Assembly: GCA_021292165.1 (NCBI GenBank)
Contig: CM037878.1
Coordinates: 193,191,118-193,255,117 of the forward strand
Direction of reading: 5' to 3'
Length of the DNA stretch: 64,000 bases
Origin: Shinisaurus crocodilurus
Lineage: Eukaryota; Chordata; Lepidosauria; Squamata; Shinisauridae
Position 1 is the stretch's first letter; the number at the start of each line of letters is the position of its first letter. A model generated the notes under the pieces. That model was given only the letters and a program-made list of their open reading frames with translations, made no database searches and had not been told where the DNA came from. A program made the translations under genes and the position numbers. Below, one piece after another: positions 11,590 to 22,551 of the stretch.

Positions 11590-11994
11590 AGGGATGAGTG
11601 TGGAGCTCGATTGGGGGGTGGAAGTCCGGCGAACTCGCCAGGATCGACCCCCTGATCTCCGCTCACCTTACCTGCTTCCCCAGCTTGACTCGCGTTCTTG
11701 CGAGCCAAGCTAGGGAAGCGATTTCCGGGTTCCCGGCACTATCTTGTTTACATAGAAAATGGTGTAAGATACATTAAAAACAGCTGCAATTTGTGCAACT
11801 GACACAAAGCGCAGCCACTTTTAACATATCTTATGCCATTTTCTACGTAAACAATGTAGCACCGGAAACCCGGAAGTTCAGCAAGTGCCTCACCCGGTGC
11901 TCGCTTTCAGCCCAGCTTGGCAGGCCTGGTGGCAGCACTCGCCAAGCACACTGTGAATCGGGTGGTGGGTGGATCGCCCACCCCTATGACAGGG
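11590..11994. mobile_element. CpG-rich TAGGGATG fold-back element, copy 2
   Basis: A perfect 8-bp duplication, CCCTGTGT (11582-11589 and 11995-12002), flanks it. Removing the element rejoins the host L2 sequence, which supports these boundaries. Ends read AGGGATGAGTG and CACCCCTATGACAGGG. The long arms are inverted copies: 'tttacatagaaaatggtgtaa' faces 'ttatgccattttctacgtaaa'. An 8-bp duplication supports hAT-type transposition. The right end carries about 8 bases beyond the expected CCCTA terminus, which is unexplained. Confidence 0.7.
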
Positions 11995-12142
11995 CCCTGT
12001 GTGAGTTTATCTACTGATTTGGAGTGCGGCGCTATTAGTATGCTAATGGCACTCACTACTGTTTCTCCTTATCGTCTTGAGTTGGGTGAAGTTATGAAGG
12101 TGCTGGAATATGGCCTGGACTCAGTAGTGAGTTGGATGTAGA

Positions 12143-12536
12143 CAGGGATATATGAGAAATTTGTTTCAGTTCATTTTTGATCTCCTGAACCAAACACAGA
12201 CTCAAATGCAAGTGGTTCAAGTCCATACATTTCCAAGCTTGCTATGTGTTTTGTGGACCCCCCAAAAAATGTGTTTGACAGCATGCATACATTTGAAAAA
12301 ATGTGCATGAAAAAATGTGCACCTTTGAAAAATGTGCATGGACATGCTTTAATCAATGGGGGAAGAATGCATGCAGTTTAAAGATGTGCACAACTGATGC
12401 ATAAATTTTTGAAATATGCATGAAAACACACAGAAATTTTCATGCAAAGAAAAAAAGAAGATTGCAATCTGATACAGACGAAGTGGAATTTGGCGAACTT
12501 TGATGAGCTCAAGTTTTGCTTGTACACACATTCCTA
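12143..12536. mobile_element. hAT-Ac-like element with perfect 8-bp target duplication
   Basis: Left end CAGGGATATATG, right end CACACATTCCTA. Perfect 8-bp duplications GATGTAGA lie at 12135-12142 and 12537-12544. The C-start/T-start pair of ends and the 8-bp duplication are the classical Ac/Ds arrangement. The AT-rich body is full of 'catttgaaaaatgtgcatg' repeats. It is the same subfamily, at nearly the same length, as 46763-47159 and 28802-29211. No transposase frame is present. Confidence 0.8.
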
Positions 12537-13330
12537 GATGTAGACCAATAAACTGAAATTGAATCTTGACAAGATGGAGGCACCATGGGTAGATGGTTCT
12601 TGGGCCTGGAGAATTGGTGTTCAACCTTTCTGGAGGATGTTGCACTCCTCTTGAGAGAGCAGGTTTGCAGCTTAGGGGTACTCCTAGATCCAGTGTTGTG
12701 ATTAGAGGTTGAAGGGGCCTCAATTTCTCAGCGTACTTTTTATTAGTTAGCTTTGGTTGATTTGCCAGCTGTGGTCATTCCTGATAGGGATAGTTTGGTC
12801 AAGGGAATGCTCTAGCAACCCATTGAATTACTGCAATGCATTTTAAGTGAAGCTGCTATTGAAGACAGTTTGGAAGTGTCAATTAGTACAGAATGTTGAC
12901 AGGTACAGCCCTGTTTATGCATATTTTTAAAATAACTTCATTGGTTGCCTGCCCTGTTTGCTTCTGGGCCCAATTCAAGGTTTTGATCTTTTACCTTTAA
13001 ATCCCAAATGGCTTGGAACTCAAATATTTGAATGAGTGCCTACTCCCATATGAATCTGCCCATGCTTTAAGATCTTCTGCCAAGCCCATTTCCTATGTGT
13101 TTGCTCCACTGGAGGTACATCACTCAGTTAAAAGGGAGAGGGCTTTCTTGACAATGCTGCCCCAGTTACAGAATGCCCTCCCCCAAGAGGTTTGCCTGGT
13201 GCCAACATTTCAATCTTTTAGGTACCAGGCAAAATCATTCTTATTTACACCTGGCTATTTTAACCTGTGCAAAACTCACTCTTTTTTTAAAGTATCTTAG
13301 CTGGTGATTTCATCATTGTTGTGTTTTATT

Positions 13331-13545
13331 ACATTAATTTTATGCTACATACTGCCTTATTCATTTATTTATTTATTTATTATATTTATACCCTTGAAAT
13401 CCAAACAAGAACCAGGGCAGTATATACATGATTTAATTAATAAATAAAATGAGTCTAAGGATGCAATCCTACACATGAGGGTAGGTAGGAGGCCCCATTG
13501 AACACTGTGTGACTTGTTTCCAAGTCAGCATGTATAGGATTGTAT
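13331..13545. repeat. LINE A-rich tail and palindromic repeat fragment
   Basis: An ATTT-repeat tail near 13360-13385 reads as the minus-strand 3' end of a LINE ('tatatttataccc'). Next, 13455-13545 holds inverted arms ATGCAATCCTACACATGAG and 'catgtataggattgta', an amniote-wide palindromic repeat type. Confidence 0.5.
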
Positions 13546-15810
13546 TGTTAATCAGTAAAGCGTTTAACATCTTGCTAGTTCCTGCTGTTTCGATTGCCAC
13601 TGACCTCAGTTAAAATTCTATACACAGTAACAGAACATGTAAGAAAAGGAACTTGCATCTCATTAAAGGTCAGGTTACACTTTGGAAGTGCCAGTTTTTA
13701 TTCTTCTAAGGTAGGGAGGTTCCTTTTGCTTTCTTTAATAATACTTCCTAAAAAAGGTAGAAAGCCAAAGGAGGAATAATTATGAGAAATGATGCAGAAG
13801 TAGAGAGCACTGAATAGATTACTAAGGATAATGCTGAAGGGTGATAATTATGCAAAAACAAATACGTCTCCAGCCCTTTCTCCTTCTCTATGTTGTTGTT
13901 TCATCCAGTAGATGCTGTGTGATTATTATTTTTAAAGATTCAATGAAATCAGATCTGCGTGCTGAAGCATAAAGAGCTAGAATTGTATTGTAGCTGGTGT
14001 CCAAAGCATACAACAGAAATGAAACTCTTTTAAGAAGCATAACTAGTTATGTTATACCTGGAGCACTGGCTGCTATGCTAGTGAAAGCGCTAGGAAGGAA
14101 AATTAATGTGGTGCAACTACAAAATAACAGTATTAAAACCTTAAACAGGTTTTCATATTTTTGAAAAAACTGAAATTGAAAATGGAACAAATTCACCAGC
14201 ATATACAAACATTATTATTGTTCCATGATATGACAAATGGGGCAGTAGTTTGATAACACTCCCCTTTGGGGATAACATTTGAAAAACAAATTCAGTAATG
14301 CTTGCCTCTCATTTTTGTTTTGCCATATTCATCTTAAGTATGATTTCTACAAGCAGCCTGTCATCACCACCACAACGGAAGAGCAATATTTTAAGTATAG
14401 GCTATAGTATGCTGAAAGCTAATATAGCTATTATGAAGACAGTTCAATTCTATGCTATCAGCTAACCCTTTTTTTAACTACAGTACAAAGATGAGAGGAT
14501 GCAATATGTAATGTTTATATTCCCCCAGAATTCCTTTCAAAATGTAACGCTGGAAATAATGTGAATATTATCTACTTCTGCTTGCTCAGATCAGATTTAT
14601 TGTTAACCTTCTGATTATCTATAAAAAACAGCCACAGACAAATAATAAATTAGAATTACTGTTACAATTATAGATACATAAGAGATAGATAGATAGATGA
14701 TAGATGCACACACACAGTTATTTTATTGTGTCATATTTCCATAGCATCATCATACAGACCTGATGAGTCAGCATTAATTTTGATAAACTAACATTTTGCT
14801 TCTTGTAATGAAGCAGGTTCATGCATGTCAAGTGGATCTTCACTGATTAGCCCATGTAATAGGAGTTCACAAAGTGTGATACTCCAGATTAGAGCCATAA
14901 AGCAAGCAGGAACCAGCGTTCATCTTGTTGGAGATACAAGGAATGTATCAAGTGAAACAAACAAACATAATCCTGCATGCTAAAGGAGAACTATAGGGTC
15001 ACCAGCCAATCTAACTGATAGGAACATTATTTTTCCAGTCCTAGCAATGTGATTTTATTCATATCACAAGGGTGTGCAATTCTTACAGCCTAGAAAGTTT
15101 GGACAATTGCCCACACAAGCCAGGGAGTCCATGCCAGGGCACCCAAGCACAGCCAAGCCTGAAAGGCAGCCGGGGCAGACACAGCAAGACATGGACTGAA
15201 GGACAGGAGGACACACAATCAGAAAGAAAAACAGAGAACCTAAATACATATACACTGTACCACTCACACACAGTTCACACACCTGCAGAGGTCTGCTCAG
15301 TACTGAGATGGGTTCCCACCCCCTACTTGAAATAAAAGGGGCTGTTACAGTGCCAATTGCCTCAGAAGAGACAGCAATCAGAACTCCTCTAAAAACCGTA
15401 ATTCCTTAATTCATTGTCTCTGGAAGCCGTTGGAAATTACTGTTTCGTATTTTCATGGCCTGCTGCACAGATATTGCCTATACTGCTTGTACAGATATTG
15501 TAGTGCTGCTGTTTTGGAATCATGCTGCTATTTCATTGCTCAGTTGTTTATCATTTTGTATTGTTTTACCGATAGAGTTGTTAGTTGGATAGGTGTAATC
15601 TGTGAACTGCTGTGGAAAGTTAGGATGAATAGTGTATTATATAAATATTTTCAGCGAGGCAACTGATGGAAATTCAATTGTAATGTTTCCTGCTTAAATC
15701 AATGAGGTAATGTAACCACTAGTTAGAGTGGGAGGAAAGGGTTAATTGAACAATTCCCCAGGGTGCATGTTTTGTAAACCCTCCTCCCTACTTCGGGCCT
15801 CTCTGTGGCC

Positions 15811-15812
<2 letters not shown>
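13546..15812. other. Longest low-repeat block, unassigned
   Basis: AT-rich and without recognisable transposon borders. A short GATA microsatellite lies at 14683-14704. No exon with plausible splice borders or family resemblance was seen. It is the best candidate in the window for unique, non-transposon sequence. Confidence 0.35.
14683..14704. repeat. (GATA)n microsatellite
   Basis: About five tandem GATA units followed by TAGA. Confidence 0.9.

Positions 15813-15842
<30 letters not shown>
15813..15842. repeat. (CT)n microsatellite
   Basis: Uninterrupted CT run of about 15 units. Confidence 0.95.
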
Positions 15843-15846
<4 letters not shown>

Positions 15847-15913
15847 CTCCAACCTGATGGACACAAGGTCTGAGCTGGCTTCCAGCCAGTGACCTCCAAT
15901 GAAGCAGACTCCT

Positions 15914-17532
15914 CCTGTTTGTGAATTTTTATTTCATTTCATACAAACACAAAAACACATATATAACAAAAAATATATACAATTAAAAAGAACTTCCAAT
16001 CTTCTCCACAGCTTAAGCAACCTCAGTTATTCTTACAACATTTTCTGTTAACAAAACCTCACATTCAGTTACGGCAAACCAAAAACAAAACAACATTTTA
16101 ATCCAATTTAAAATCCCATTATTAAGAATATTAAGAATCCCTCTCTAGTATAGTACATTTACTCCTTGTTTCTTTCTATCTATCCATAAAGCACTTCACT
16201 TTTAATTTTAAAGATATCTTTTTTTTATATAAAGAAACATTTGAAAGTTAAAAAATAAGTAACAGCTAACAAAACAACAGAAGCACATAAGTCATCATTC
16301 TACTTGTAAAAGACAAAAAAACAAACAAACAAAAAAACTCCAAAAAACAAAAAAACAACCTTCCCCTTCAATATGTCAAATACTCCACACAAGATTAAAA
16401 AGACATTTTTAAGTAAATATTTCCAAACAGACCTAATATGCTTATATCTTAATAATAATAATATTTTCTCTTACATCACCATTTATCTTTGAAATCCAGA
16501 ACAATCATATAAGCAATCCCTTTTCTTAAATGTTTAAAGTCCATACAAATCATATAGGCAATCCCTTTATCTGAATAATTCAATAAACAACAGCCTTTTA
16601 TCTTTTCCCAGTCAAAACAAAATCAGATTTTTTTAAAAAAGCTCATATTTCCCTCTGTCAAATGGATAATAATTAAATTCCAGATTCTGAACAAAAAACA
16701 AAGCAAGTCTACTCTGGGGATCTTGCTCACCGGCATGAATCTTCTGCTCAGGCACATTCAGTCCAGTCCAGACTTCAAAGCCTCTGTGAATCTCAGCATT
16801 CGCCATCTTGGGTTTTAAAAACTGCGTCATAACTTTTCTCCGAGCATTCTCCTTAAACAAATTCAGTCCAGTTAAAACTTCAACGCCTCTGTGAATTTCT
16901 GGAAAGTCTCCAACATCCTTAATTACTTCTTTCTCCTCCTGTGTAGTGTCCGATTCCAGTCTTTTTTTTTTTGTTAAGTCTACTTCAAAGTTTACATCCC
17001 AACCTTGGATTCTTCTTTCCAGTTTATTTAGAATATTGTTTTCCAACTTTTTCCAGAGCAACAGAAATGCTGAAGTCATATTGCCCTTGTACTTCCAAAA
17101 TTCCACTGCACATAAAAGAATTATAGCCCTCCTTCCAATTAGCACTTATTATCTTCTTTGCCTCCCAGATATACCCACATTCAACTTACAGTTAATTATA
17201 ATTCCTACTGTGCTGTAGAAAGATTCCAAATCGGCCAGTCCAGATATAATCCATCATTTTGGAAGCGAACACGTACACCTCTAATGATCGGTAAAAGCCG
17301 ATCTCCTGAATACGGCGCCGTTTCCCCCCACCTCGGGTTACAGCCACAATCTGTCCGCCGAAAGGCAAACAGAAAGCAATTTATAACCCTGCGAGATATT
17401 TTGGGGGTAACCTCAAATCTTAGCTTCTTATCAGAAGTAGACTCCCCAGTCAGAATTTCTCTGGCCAGGAACGCTGTATCAGTTGGACTTCAAGGCTCCA
17501 TGTTCACCCGGAAGTCTCCATGTACACTTTTA
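15914..17532 (-). mobile_element. L1-like non-autonomous retroposon lacking RT
   Basis: An 18-bp perfect duplication, CCAATGAAGCAGACTCCT, flanks it (15896-15913 and 17533-17550). Duplications of this length are typical of LINE-machinery insertion. On the minus strand the 5' part is GC-rich ('acttccgggtgaacatgg'). A lysine-rich frame of about 150 codons follows (within 17145-16633), then an AT-rich 3' UTR ending 'gaaataaaaattcacaaacagg'. That 3' end resembles the L1 fragment at 54006-54405. There is no endonuclease or RT, so it resembles HAL1-like derivatives. The usual poly(A) tail is absent. Confidence 0.65.
16633..17145 (-). pseudogene. Lysine-rich frame of the L1-like element, unknown function
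   Basis: About 170 codons are open on the minus strand, but the first codon is GTG; the first ATG begins MTSAFLLLWKKLENN. The product is charged, with WKKLENNILNKLERRI as a possible coiled coil. It contains an internal duplication: EIHRGVEVLTGLN and EIHRGFEVWTGLN, 35-36 residues apart. This position could correspond to a degenerate ORF1. I do not recognise a domain and do not claim it is translated. Confidence 0.35.
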
Positions 17533-17590
17533 CCAATGAAGCAGACTCCTAACACCAAAGACACTAATCTGCCTATATGCATCCTGCATA

Positions 17591-17844
17591 CAGTAATACC
17601 TTGGATTGCAAGTAACTTGGTCTGAGAGCGTTTTGCAAGACAAGCAAAATTATTTTGACTTGATAAACAAACAACATCCTGCAAGACAAGTAGTCGTAGG
17701 GATGTAACCGCTCGCCTCGAGCGGGCATAGCGGGCCGAAATTGGCCCTGCTCACGCCCACCAGAGACTCACTTTGATATAAGAGTGTTTTGGATTACAAG
17801 CACGGTTCTGGAACGAATTATGCTTGCAATCCAAGGTATTATTG
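17591..17844. mobile_element. pogo/Tigger-like MITE copy A (chimeric)
   Basis: Ends CAGTAATACCTTGGATTGCA and its complement; TA target duplications at 17589-17590 and 17845-17846. CAG ends with a TA duplication fit the Tc1/mariner-pogo group. Its interior holds a GC-rich module (17697-17770) that starts TAGGGATGTAACC and contains CGGGCCGAAATTGGCCC. That module matches the end of the fold-back element at 18489-18847. The same composition is present in copy C (36007-36263) but not copy B. Confidence 0.8.
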
Positions 17845-18488
17845 TACATGAATAAATGAATTGTAAGTAAAACTAATAAATGTCTTTATTAGTTTTAAAC
17901 CTTAAATGGATGATCTGACCGTTTCCTTTTAAGAGCCTTTTTAGAAGGGTTTAGCAACCCACGTGGTGATAACCAGTTTCAATAACCAGGCTGTGCATAA
18001 GGGGGGAAAACTCTGCTTTGTCCTAACTGGTATAGGACCGACTCCTTTCCATATCCTCCAACAACAACACCAGGAAGGAACTCATCATCAGCTAAAGCTT
18101 GCTCCATCTCCTGCCAGCACTGAAAGCCCTGCTTCTCCTGCTGTAGTGCCACTGCAAGCATCACAGCAAAGCCAGACAGCCAGTCACTGCCCACATTGTG
18201 TCTGGAGCAGCTGAGGTGTGTTTGCTGCCCGCCCTTCCCTGCTGGCTGGCTGGCTGCCACTGCCACCCCACTAGTTGGGCCACATAGCCCAGCATGTTGC
18301 TTGCCCTTTGTCTACTCCATCTCTTCCCTGCCAGCCCCAGCCCCAGCTTTGATGGGTCCCTGGACAAAGTGTCCTCCGTCCTTCTCTGCCAGTGGGCCCT
18401 TACCTAGCTGCAGTGGCAGCACTGAGAGCTGCTGGACAGCTAGGTCTAGCCACCCTTTTAATTCCCCACAATGTCCTTGAATTAAATT
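17845..18488. other. Unassigned sequence between MITEs
   Basis: GC-richer than its surroundings from about 18040, with overlapping frames on both strands rich in Ala, Pro and Cys. This is the signature of composition, not of a gene; no family resemblance was seen. Confidence 0.3.
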
Positions 18489-18847
18489 TAGGGATGTGCC
18501 ACAAACCGGGGTGGGTGGGCTCACCTCTCCGTGGGGGCGGGGGCCCTGCCTCGATCTTCTGGGCAGTGCGGAGCAGTTCTCCGCGCCACTCGAGCCGCCG
18601 GCACTGGTCCCATCGCATCACATCCAGCCCTGAAAGTTACATGATGGGGACCCTGCGCAGGCGCGATACATCGTGTCACTTCTGGGGCTGGATGTGATGC
18701 GACGGGACCGGTGTGGGCAGCGCGGGTGGCTCGCCGCAGAGAGGCGAATCGCTGGCAGACAAGGTAGGTCCATAGGCCCGCACAAGCCCCGCGCGGACGT
18801 GAGCAGGGCCGATTTCGGCCCGCGTGGGGCAAACCGTTACATCCCTA
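18489..18847. mobile_element. CpG-rich TAGGGATG fold-back element, copy 3
   Basis: Ends TAGGGATGTGCC and TTACATCCCTA. The centre is a strong palindrome: CATCGCATCACATCCAGCCC faces GGGCTGGATGTGATGCGACG. The right end has GGGCCGATTTCGGCCCGCG, the module captured in the pogo-like MITEs. Very CpG-rich for this window. No coding potential and no visible 8-bp duplication. Confidence 0.7.
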
Positions 18848-19245
18848 CTGAGGGGGTGGGCAATCTGCCCACCACCCGACTCACTGGGCACTAGAGAGCG
18901 CTGCCACCACACCTGCTGAGCCAGGCCGAAAGCGAGCACCAGCTGAGGTGCTTGCCGGACTCCTGGGTTCCCGCCGCTACGTTTTTCAATGTAGAAAATG
19001 GCATAAGATACATTAAAAGCGGTCGCGATTTGCGTAACTTGCACAAATCGCAGCCTTTTTAAAACATATCTTACAGCATTTTCTACATAAAAAACGTAGC
19101 GCCGGGAACCTGGAAGAAGCTTCCTCGGCTTGCAAGAACGCCAATTGAGCCGGGGAAGCAGGTAAGCTGAGCAGAGCTCGCGGGGTCGAGCCTGGCGAGT
19201 TCGCTGGACTCCCACTCCCCAATCACGCTCCACACACACCCCTAC
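18848..19245. mobile_element. CpG-rich fold-back element, copy 4, head to tail with copy 3
   Basis: Starts 'tgagggggtgggcaatc' (a diverged TAGGGATGGGC end) and ends CACACACCCCTA. Arms 'tacgtttttcaatgtagaaaa' and 'ttttctacataaaaaacgta' are inverted copies, as at 8994 and 11590. It abuts copy 3 with no spacer. Confidence 0.65.
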
Positions 19246-19249
19246 GCCT

Positions 19250-19530
19250 CAATGGGCCCCCTCCTCAATGAGTCTCCCTGCTCACCATTGTCATCAGCTG
19301 CTGTCGCTCCTCATCCTCTTTCTCATAATTGCTACCGCTTGCTTGCTTGCTTGCTTGACCGCCAAAGAGCCACTGAGCAAGTAGACCGGCATCTCCTGCT
19401 CCTCCTTCTCACCACCACCATTGTCTTGGCCAGAGCAAGAGGCAGGTGAACAAGCAGGTTGCAATAGTGAATAAGGGGGCTCTTATCAATGGGCTCCTGC
19501 TGGGGTGTGGGCACTCAGCAGCTGCCCAAC
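19250..19530 (-). mobile_element. hAT-type MITE, family of 29351-29695
   Basis: Reverse-complement match by eye to 29351-29695 and 40641-40932: shared blocks include 'ctcctcatcctctttctc', GCTTGCTTGCTTGC and AACAAGCAGGTTGCAAT. Ends are decayed, and it touches the fold-back element to its left. Confidence 0.6.
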
Positions 19531-19991
19531 CATGCCTATCCTTGATGCCAGCCCCAGCCCTCAGTCATGCTCAATGCATTCAAGTCAAGTGACAGTGTGG
19601 GAAATGTAGCTCCAATACAAAGCACAGCCCAGAATGCAACTCTGCAAAGGACATACAGACTATGCAGCAGAATTCAAGTTCTACTACTAACTGTATGACA
19701 CCAGATGACACTGGAGGTATAAGACGTTCAAGTTACAACAACCGTGGACGTTTATACACAGACTCTGATGATATCACCAACACATGACAGTGACTAGAAG
19801 ACTCTGCCAGGGTTTAGTGAGTCCTCCAGGTGAAAGAGAAATCCATGGTGAGTTATTCTGCCCAGCTGACGCTCTATTTTTCTCCTTTGTTTTGCTGGGA
19901 CTGGGTTTTACTGTAGGTCTAATGAAATAAAGAGAGAGACAGGAAGACAACATGACAAGGGCATCATCAGCACACATTTACTGTGGGGGAA
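19531..19991. other. Unassigned sequence before the L1 insertion
   Basis: No gene or repeat boundary was recognised. Confidence 0.3.
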
Positions 19992-20171
19992 AATGCTTTC
20001 ATTTTTTTTATTTTTTATTTTATTTTATTTTTATTGTGTTGCTTTTTTATTTATTTATTTATATATTTTTAAATGAACACACATACAAATGAACATAAAC
20101 CTACAAATCATAAACTCCAAGTGCACCCGTCACCCCGGGGCTAAAACCAATTCTATCCACATAATCCATTT

Positions 20172-20696
20172 TTAATCTATATTCCATAAATACATCATAT
20201 CATGACATGGCTTACTCCCTTTTCCCTTTACTAAAACATAAACTAAAAATGGTCCCCATATATCCTTAAAATTATTTTTCTTTAATTGTCCCCTTTTACA
20301 TTTAATACTACATGTTAGTTTATCATTTAAAGCAATATCCCAAACCTCTTTATACCAATCTATTATTAAGTACTGATGTTGAACTTTCCAATTCCTTGCT
20401 ATCAGTAATCTCCCTGCCGCTAATAAACTTACAATTAATTCCTTTTTCTCTTGTGAGCACAGAAGTTTCTCCGTTATTGATAACAATGCTAATTTTGGAC
20501 AGACCTCCAAATTAATGCCAATAATTTCTGAAATTTCTACAAAAAATTTATTCCAAAAATCCAATATACTTTTGCAACTCCACCACATATGACCATAAGT
20601 ACCAAGTTCCTGACATCCTCTCCAACACCATGGAGCACAATTATTATCTATTTTGTTTAATCTTACTGGAGTCAGATACCATCTCCAAACAGTTTT
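20172..20696 (-). pseudogene. L1 ORF2 C-terminal cysteine domain
   Basis: Beginning just past the T/A run at 20696, the minus strand reads TVWRWYLTP...CWRGCQELGTYGHMWWSC. This contains an exact CX3CX7HX4C arrangement, the L1 ORF2 C-terminal motif. The following frame (138 codons, 20588-20172) ends with RGQLKKNNFKDIWGPFL and a stop. The same domain is recognisable in the 62-kb copy. Confidence 0.8.
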
Positions 20697-21467
20697 TTAA
20701 AAATTCTCTTTTATCCTTACTGACATATTTCTTAATATATGTCTGCCCCAAATATTTCTCCACCCCACATTCGATATCTCCTCCTCAAATTCCATTTCCC
20801 ATATCATCTTAAGGTTATCTTTTTTCGCTTCAATCCTCTGAAACATTTTATATATCTCCTTAGTTAACCCTCTGGAAGAAACATTCCCTTCTATAAGTTC
20901 TCTAGACAACACTTTCTTTTCAAATCCAGTAAGCTCCCTCTCATGCTCATTTCTCTTCTTCCATTTCTTAGTCCACTGATCTAATTGCATTAAATTTAAC
21001 CACAAAATTCTACCTGGCCCAATCATTTCAGATATTTGTTGTCTAGTCTCAATTTTTCCCATCCAATCCATTAATTTGATAACCTTATTTTCCCTAAATA
21101 TAGCTTCCCAATGCTGTGCATTTTCTGGAAGGTCCTCCATTGCTACCACTGGAATTAACGGGGATATCCCTGGTATAAAAATCTGTCTATTACTATTCCA
21201 AATCCCTACCATATTTTTCAAGAAGGGATTTTCTATTCTTTTTACCCTACTATTAGTTTTTTTTAAAAATAAATTTTTTTCCATCCCAATTTCTATTTCC
21301 TGCGTTTCTATTTCTAACCACAAAATATTCTTCTTAACTAAAATGTCCATTATAAACCTTAACTGATTAGCTATATAATACCACTTGATATTAGGAAGGC
21401 CAAGCCCACCTTCTTTTTGGGATTTATACCATTTACTCTTAGTAATCCTCGCCTTTTCCCCCCCCAT
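20697..21467 (-). pseudogene. L1 ORF2 connection region after frameshift
   Basis: 256 open codons starting near KARITKSKWYKSQKEGGLGLPNIKWYY, which matches the L1 region downstream of RT (KK-GG-LP-F-YY type). The frame is lost at both ends in homopolymers (a G run near 21460 and a T/A run near 20696). Otherwise the coding sequence is well preserved. Confidence 0.8.
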
Positions 21468-21540
21468 TACAAAAAATATTAATTATTGCTTGCCATTCCT
21501 TAATTTCCTTCTCTGATAAACAACTTGGTATCATTCTAAA

Positions 21541-22551
21541 TTAAAAAAAATATATCTTTGGTAATATCTTCATTTTTATCAAAGCTATTCTACCAAACCA
21601 TGAAAGTCCAATTTTTTTATATTCCTCTATCTTTTTTTTTACCTCATTCTTTAACTTTCTAAAATTTTGTTCTCCTATTTTTTCTAGCTCTTTTAAAATA
21701 TCTATACCTAAATATTTAATTATACTTTTTACCTTAATATTTGATCTTTTTTTAATCCCTTCTAGCTCCTCTATTTTACTATAATTAAACAACATAATCT
21801 CAGATTTATCCCAATTTACTTGCAACCCCGTAACATCCCTAAACTCCTTTAAATGATTCTCTAGCCTATCCATAATTTCCATGGGATTTTCAATTGTTAA
21901 CAGAGTATCATCTGCAAAAAGATTAATTTTTATCTTATCCTTTATCCCTATCCCTTTTAAATTATTATCCTCTCTAACTACATTTGCCAAAACCTCCATA
22001 ACTAACACAAATAAGATTGGGGAAAGGGGACAGCCCTGTCTGGTACCTCGGCCTAGAAAAATTTGATCTGTTATGCCATCATTTACTACAACTGACGTCA
22101 TATTTTGAGCATATAATTGATCAATAACTCCTCGAAACTTTTCCCCAAACCCCATAGTTTTTATTATCCTCTTTAATGCTGGCCATTCCACACAATCAAA
22201 GGCCTTGAAAATATCTAATGCTAAAACCCCTGCCTTCAAATTATTTTTCTTAATTAAATATATTATATTTAACACTCTTCTAGTCAAATCTGCCATTTGT
22301 CTACCTTGTACAAAACCACATTGGTCTAAGCCAATATACTTACTAACAAAACTATTCATTCTTCTAGCTAATATTGCAGACATTAATTTTGCATCTTGAT
22401 TAATTAATGAAATTGGTCTATAAGATCCTGGGTCTGCCGGATCCTTATTTGGTTTCAGGATTAAAATGGTCAAAGATTGTTTCCAAGAAGGAGGAATCTC
22501 TCCCCCCTGTAAAATATCATTAAACAAGTTTTTTAACTTGGGAATTATCAT
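21541..22551 (-). pseudogene. L1 ORF2 reverse transcriptase fragment
   Basis: 336 codons remain open. The palm aspartate lies in LALDIFKAFD (residues 109-119). RQGCPLSP is at 171-178 and the catalytic FADDT at 212-216, followed by an IENP thumb-side motif typical of L1. The endonuclease and N-terminal RT are missing through 5' truncation. The frame breaks at an A/T run at 21541-21550. Past that run, a different frame continues with L1-like sequence, so the lesion is probably a one-base length change in a homopolymer. Confidence 0.85.

Larger units (their letters stand above)
9470..13330 (+). pseudogene. Decayed L2-type LINE, pol region, with nested insertions
   Basis: Read on the plus strand with many stops, pieces follow the order of an L2-clade ORF2: linker (9480-9840); VEKIFEGVQLTTCVLSPCTSWL (about 10285-10360); VANTP (near 10510); AQIQVLLHETDY (11097-11137); the RT block DLFQSGFRS (near 11257-11285); VPQGSILSPLL-like sequence (near 11535-11560); and the C-terminal 'LHWLPV'-type region through 13260 with an AT-rich tail. 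The host frame is interrupted at about 10543, 11138, 11590 and 12143 by other elements. It is inactive and older than all of them. Confidence 0.75.

Noticed and set aside
18040..18832. Cluster of overlapping Ala/Pro/Arg-rich frames suggesting a GC-rich exon or CpG-island promoter
   Set aside because: Half of it is a fold-back transposon, frames overlap on both strands, and no splice sites or conserved protein sequence are evident.
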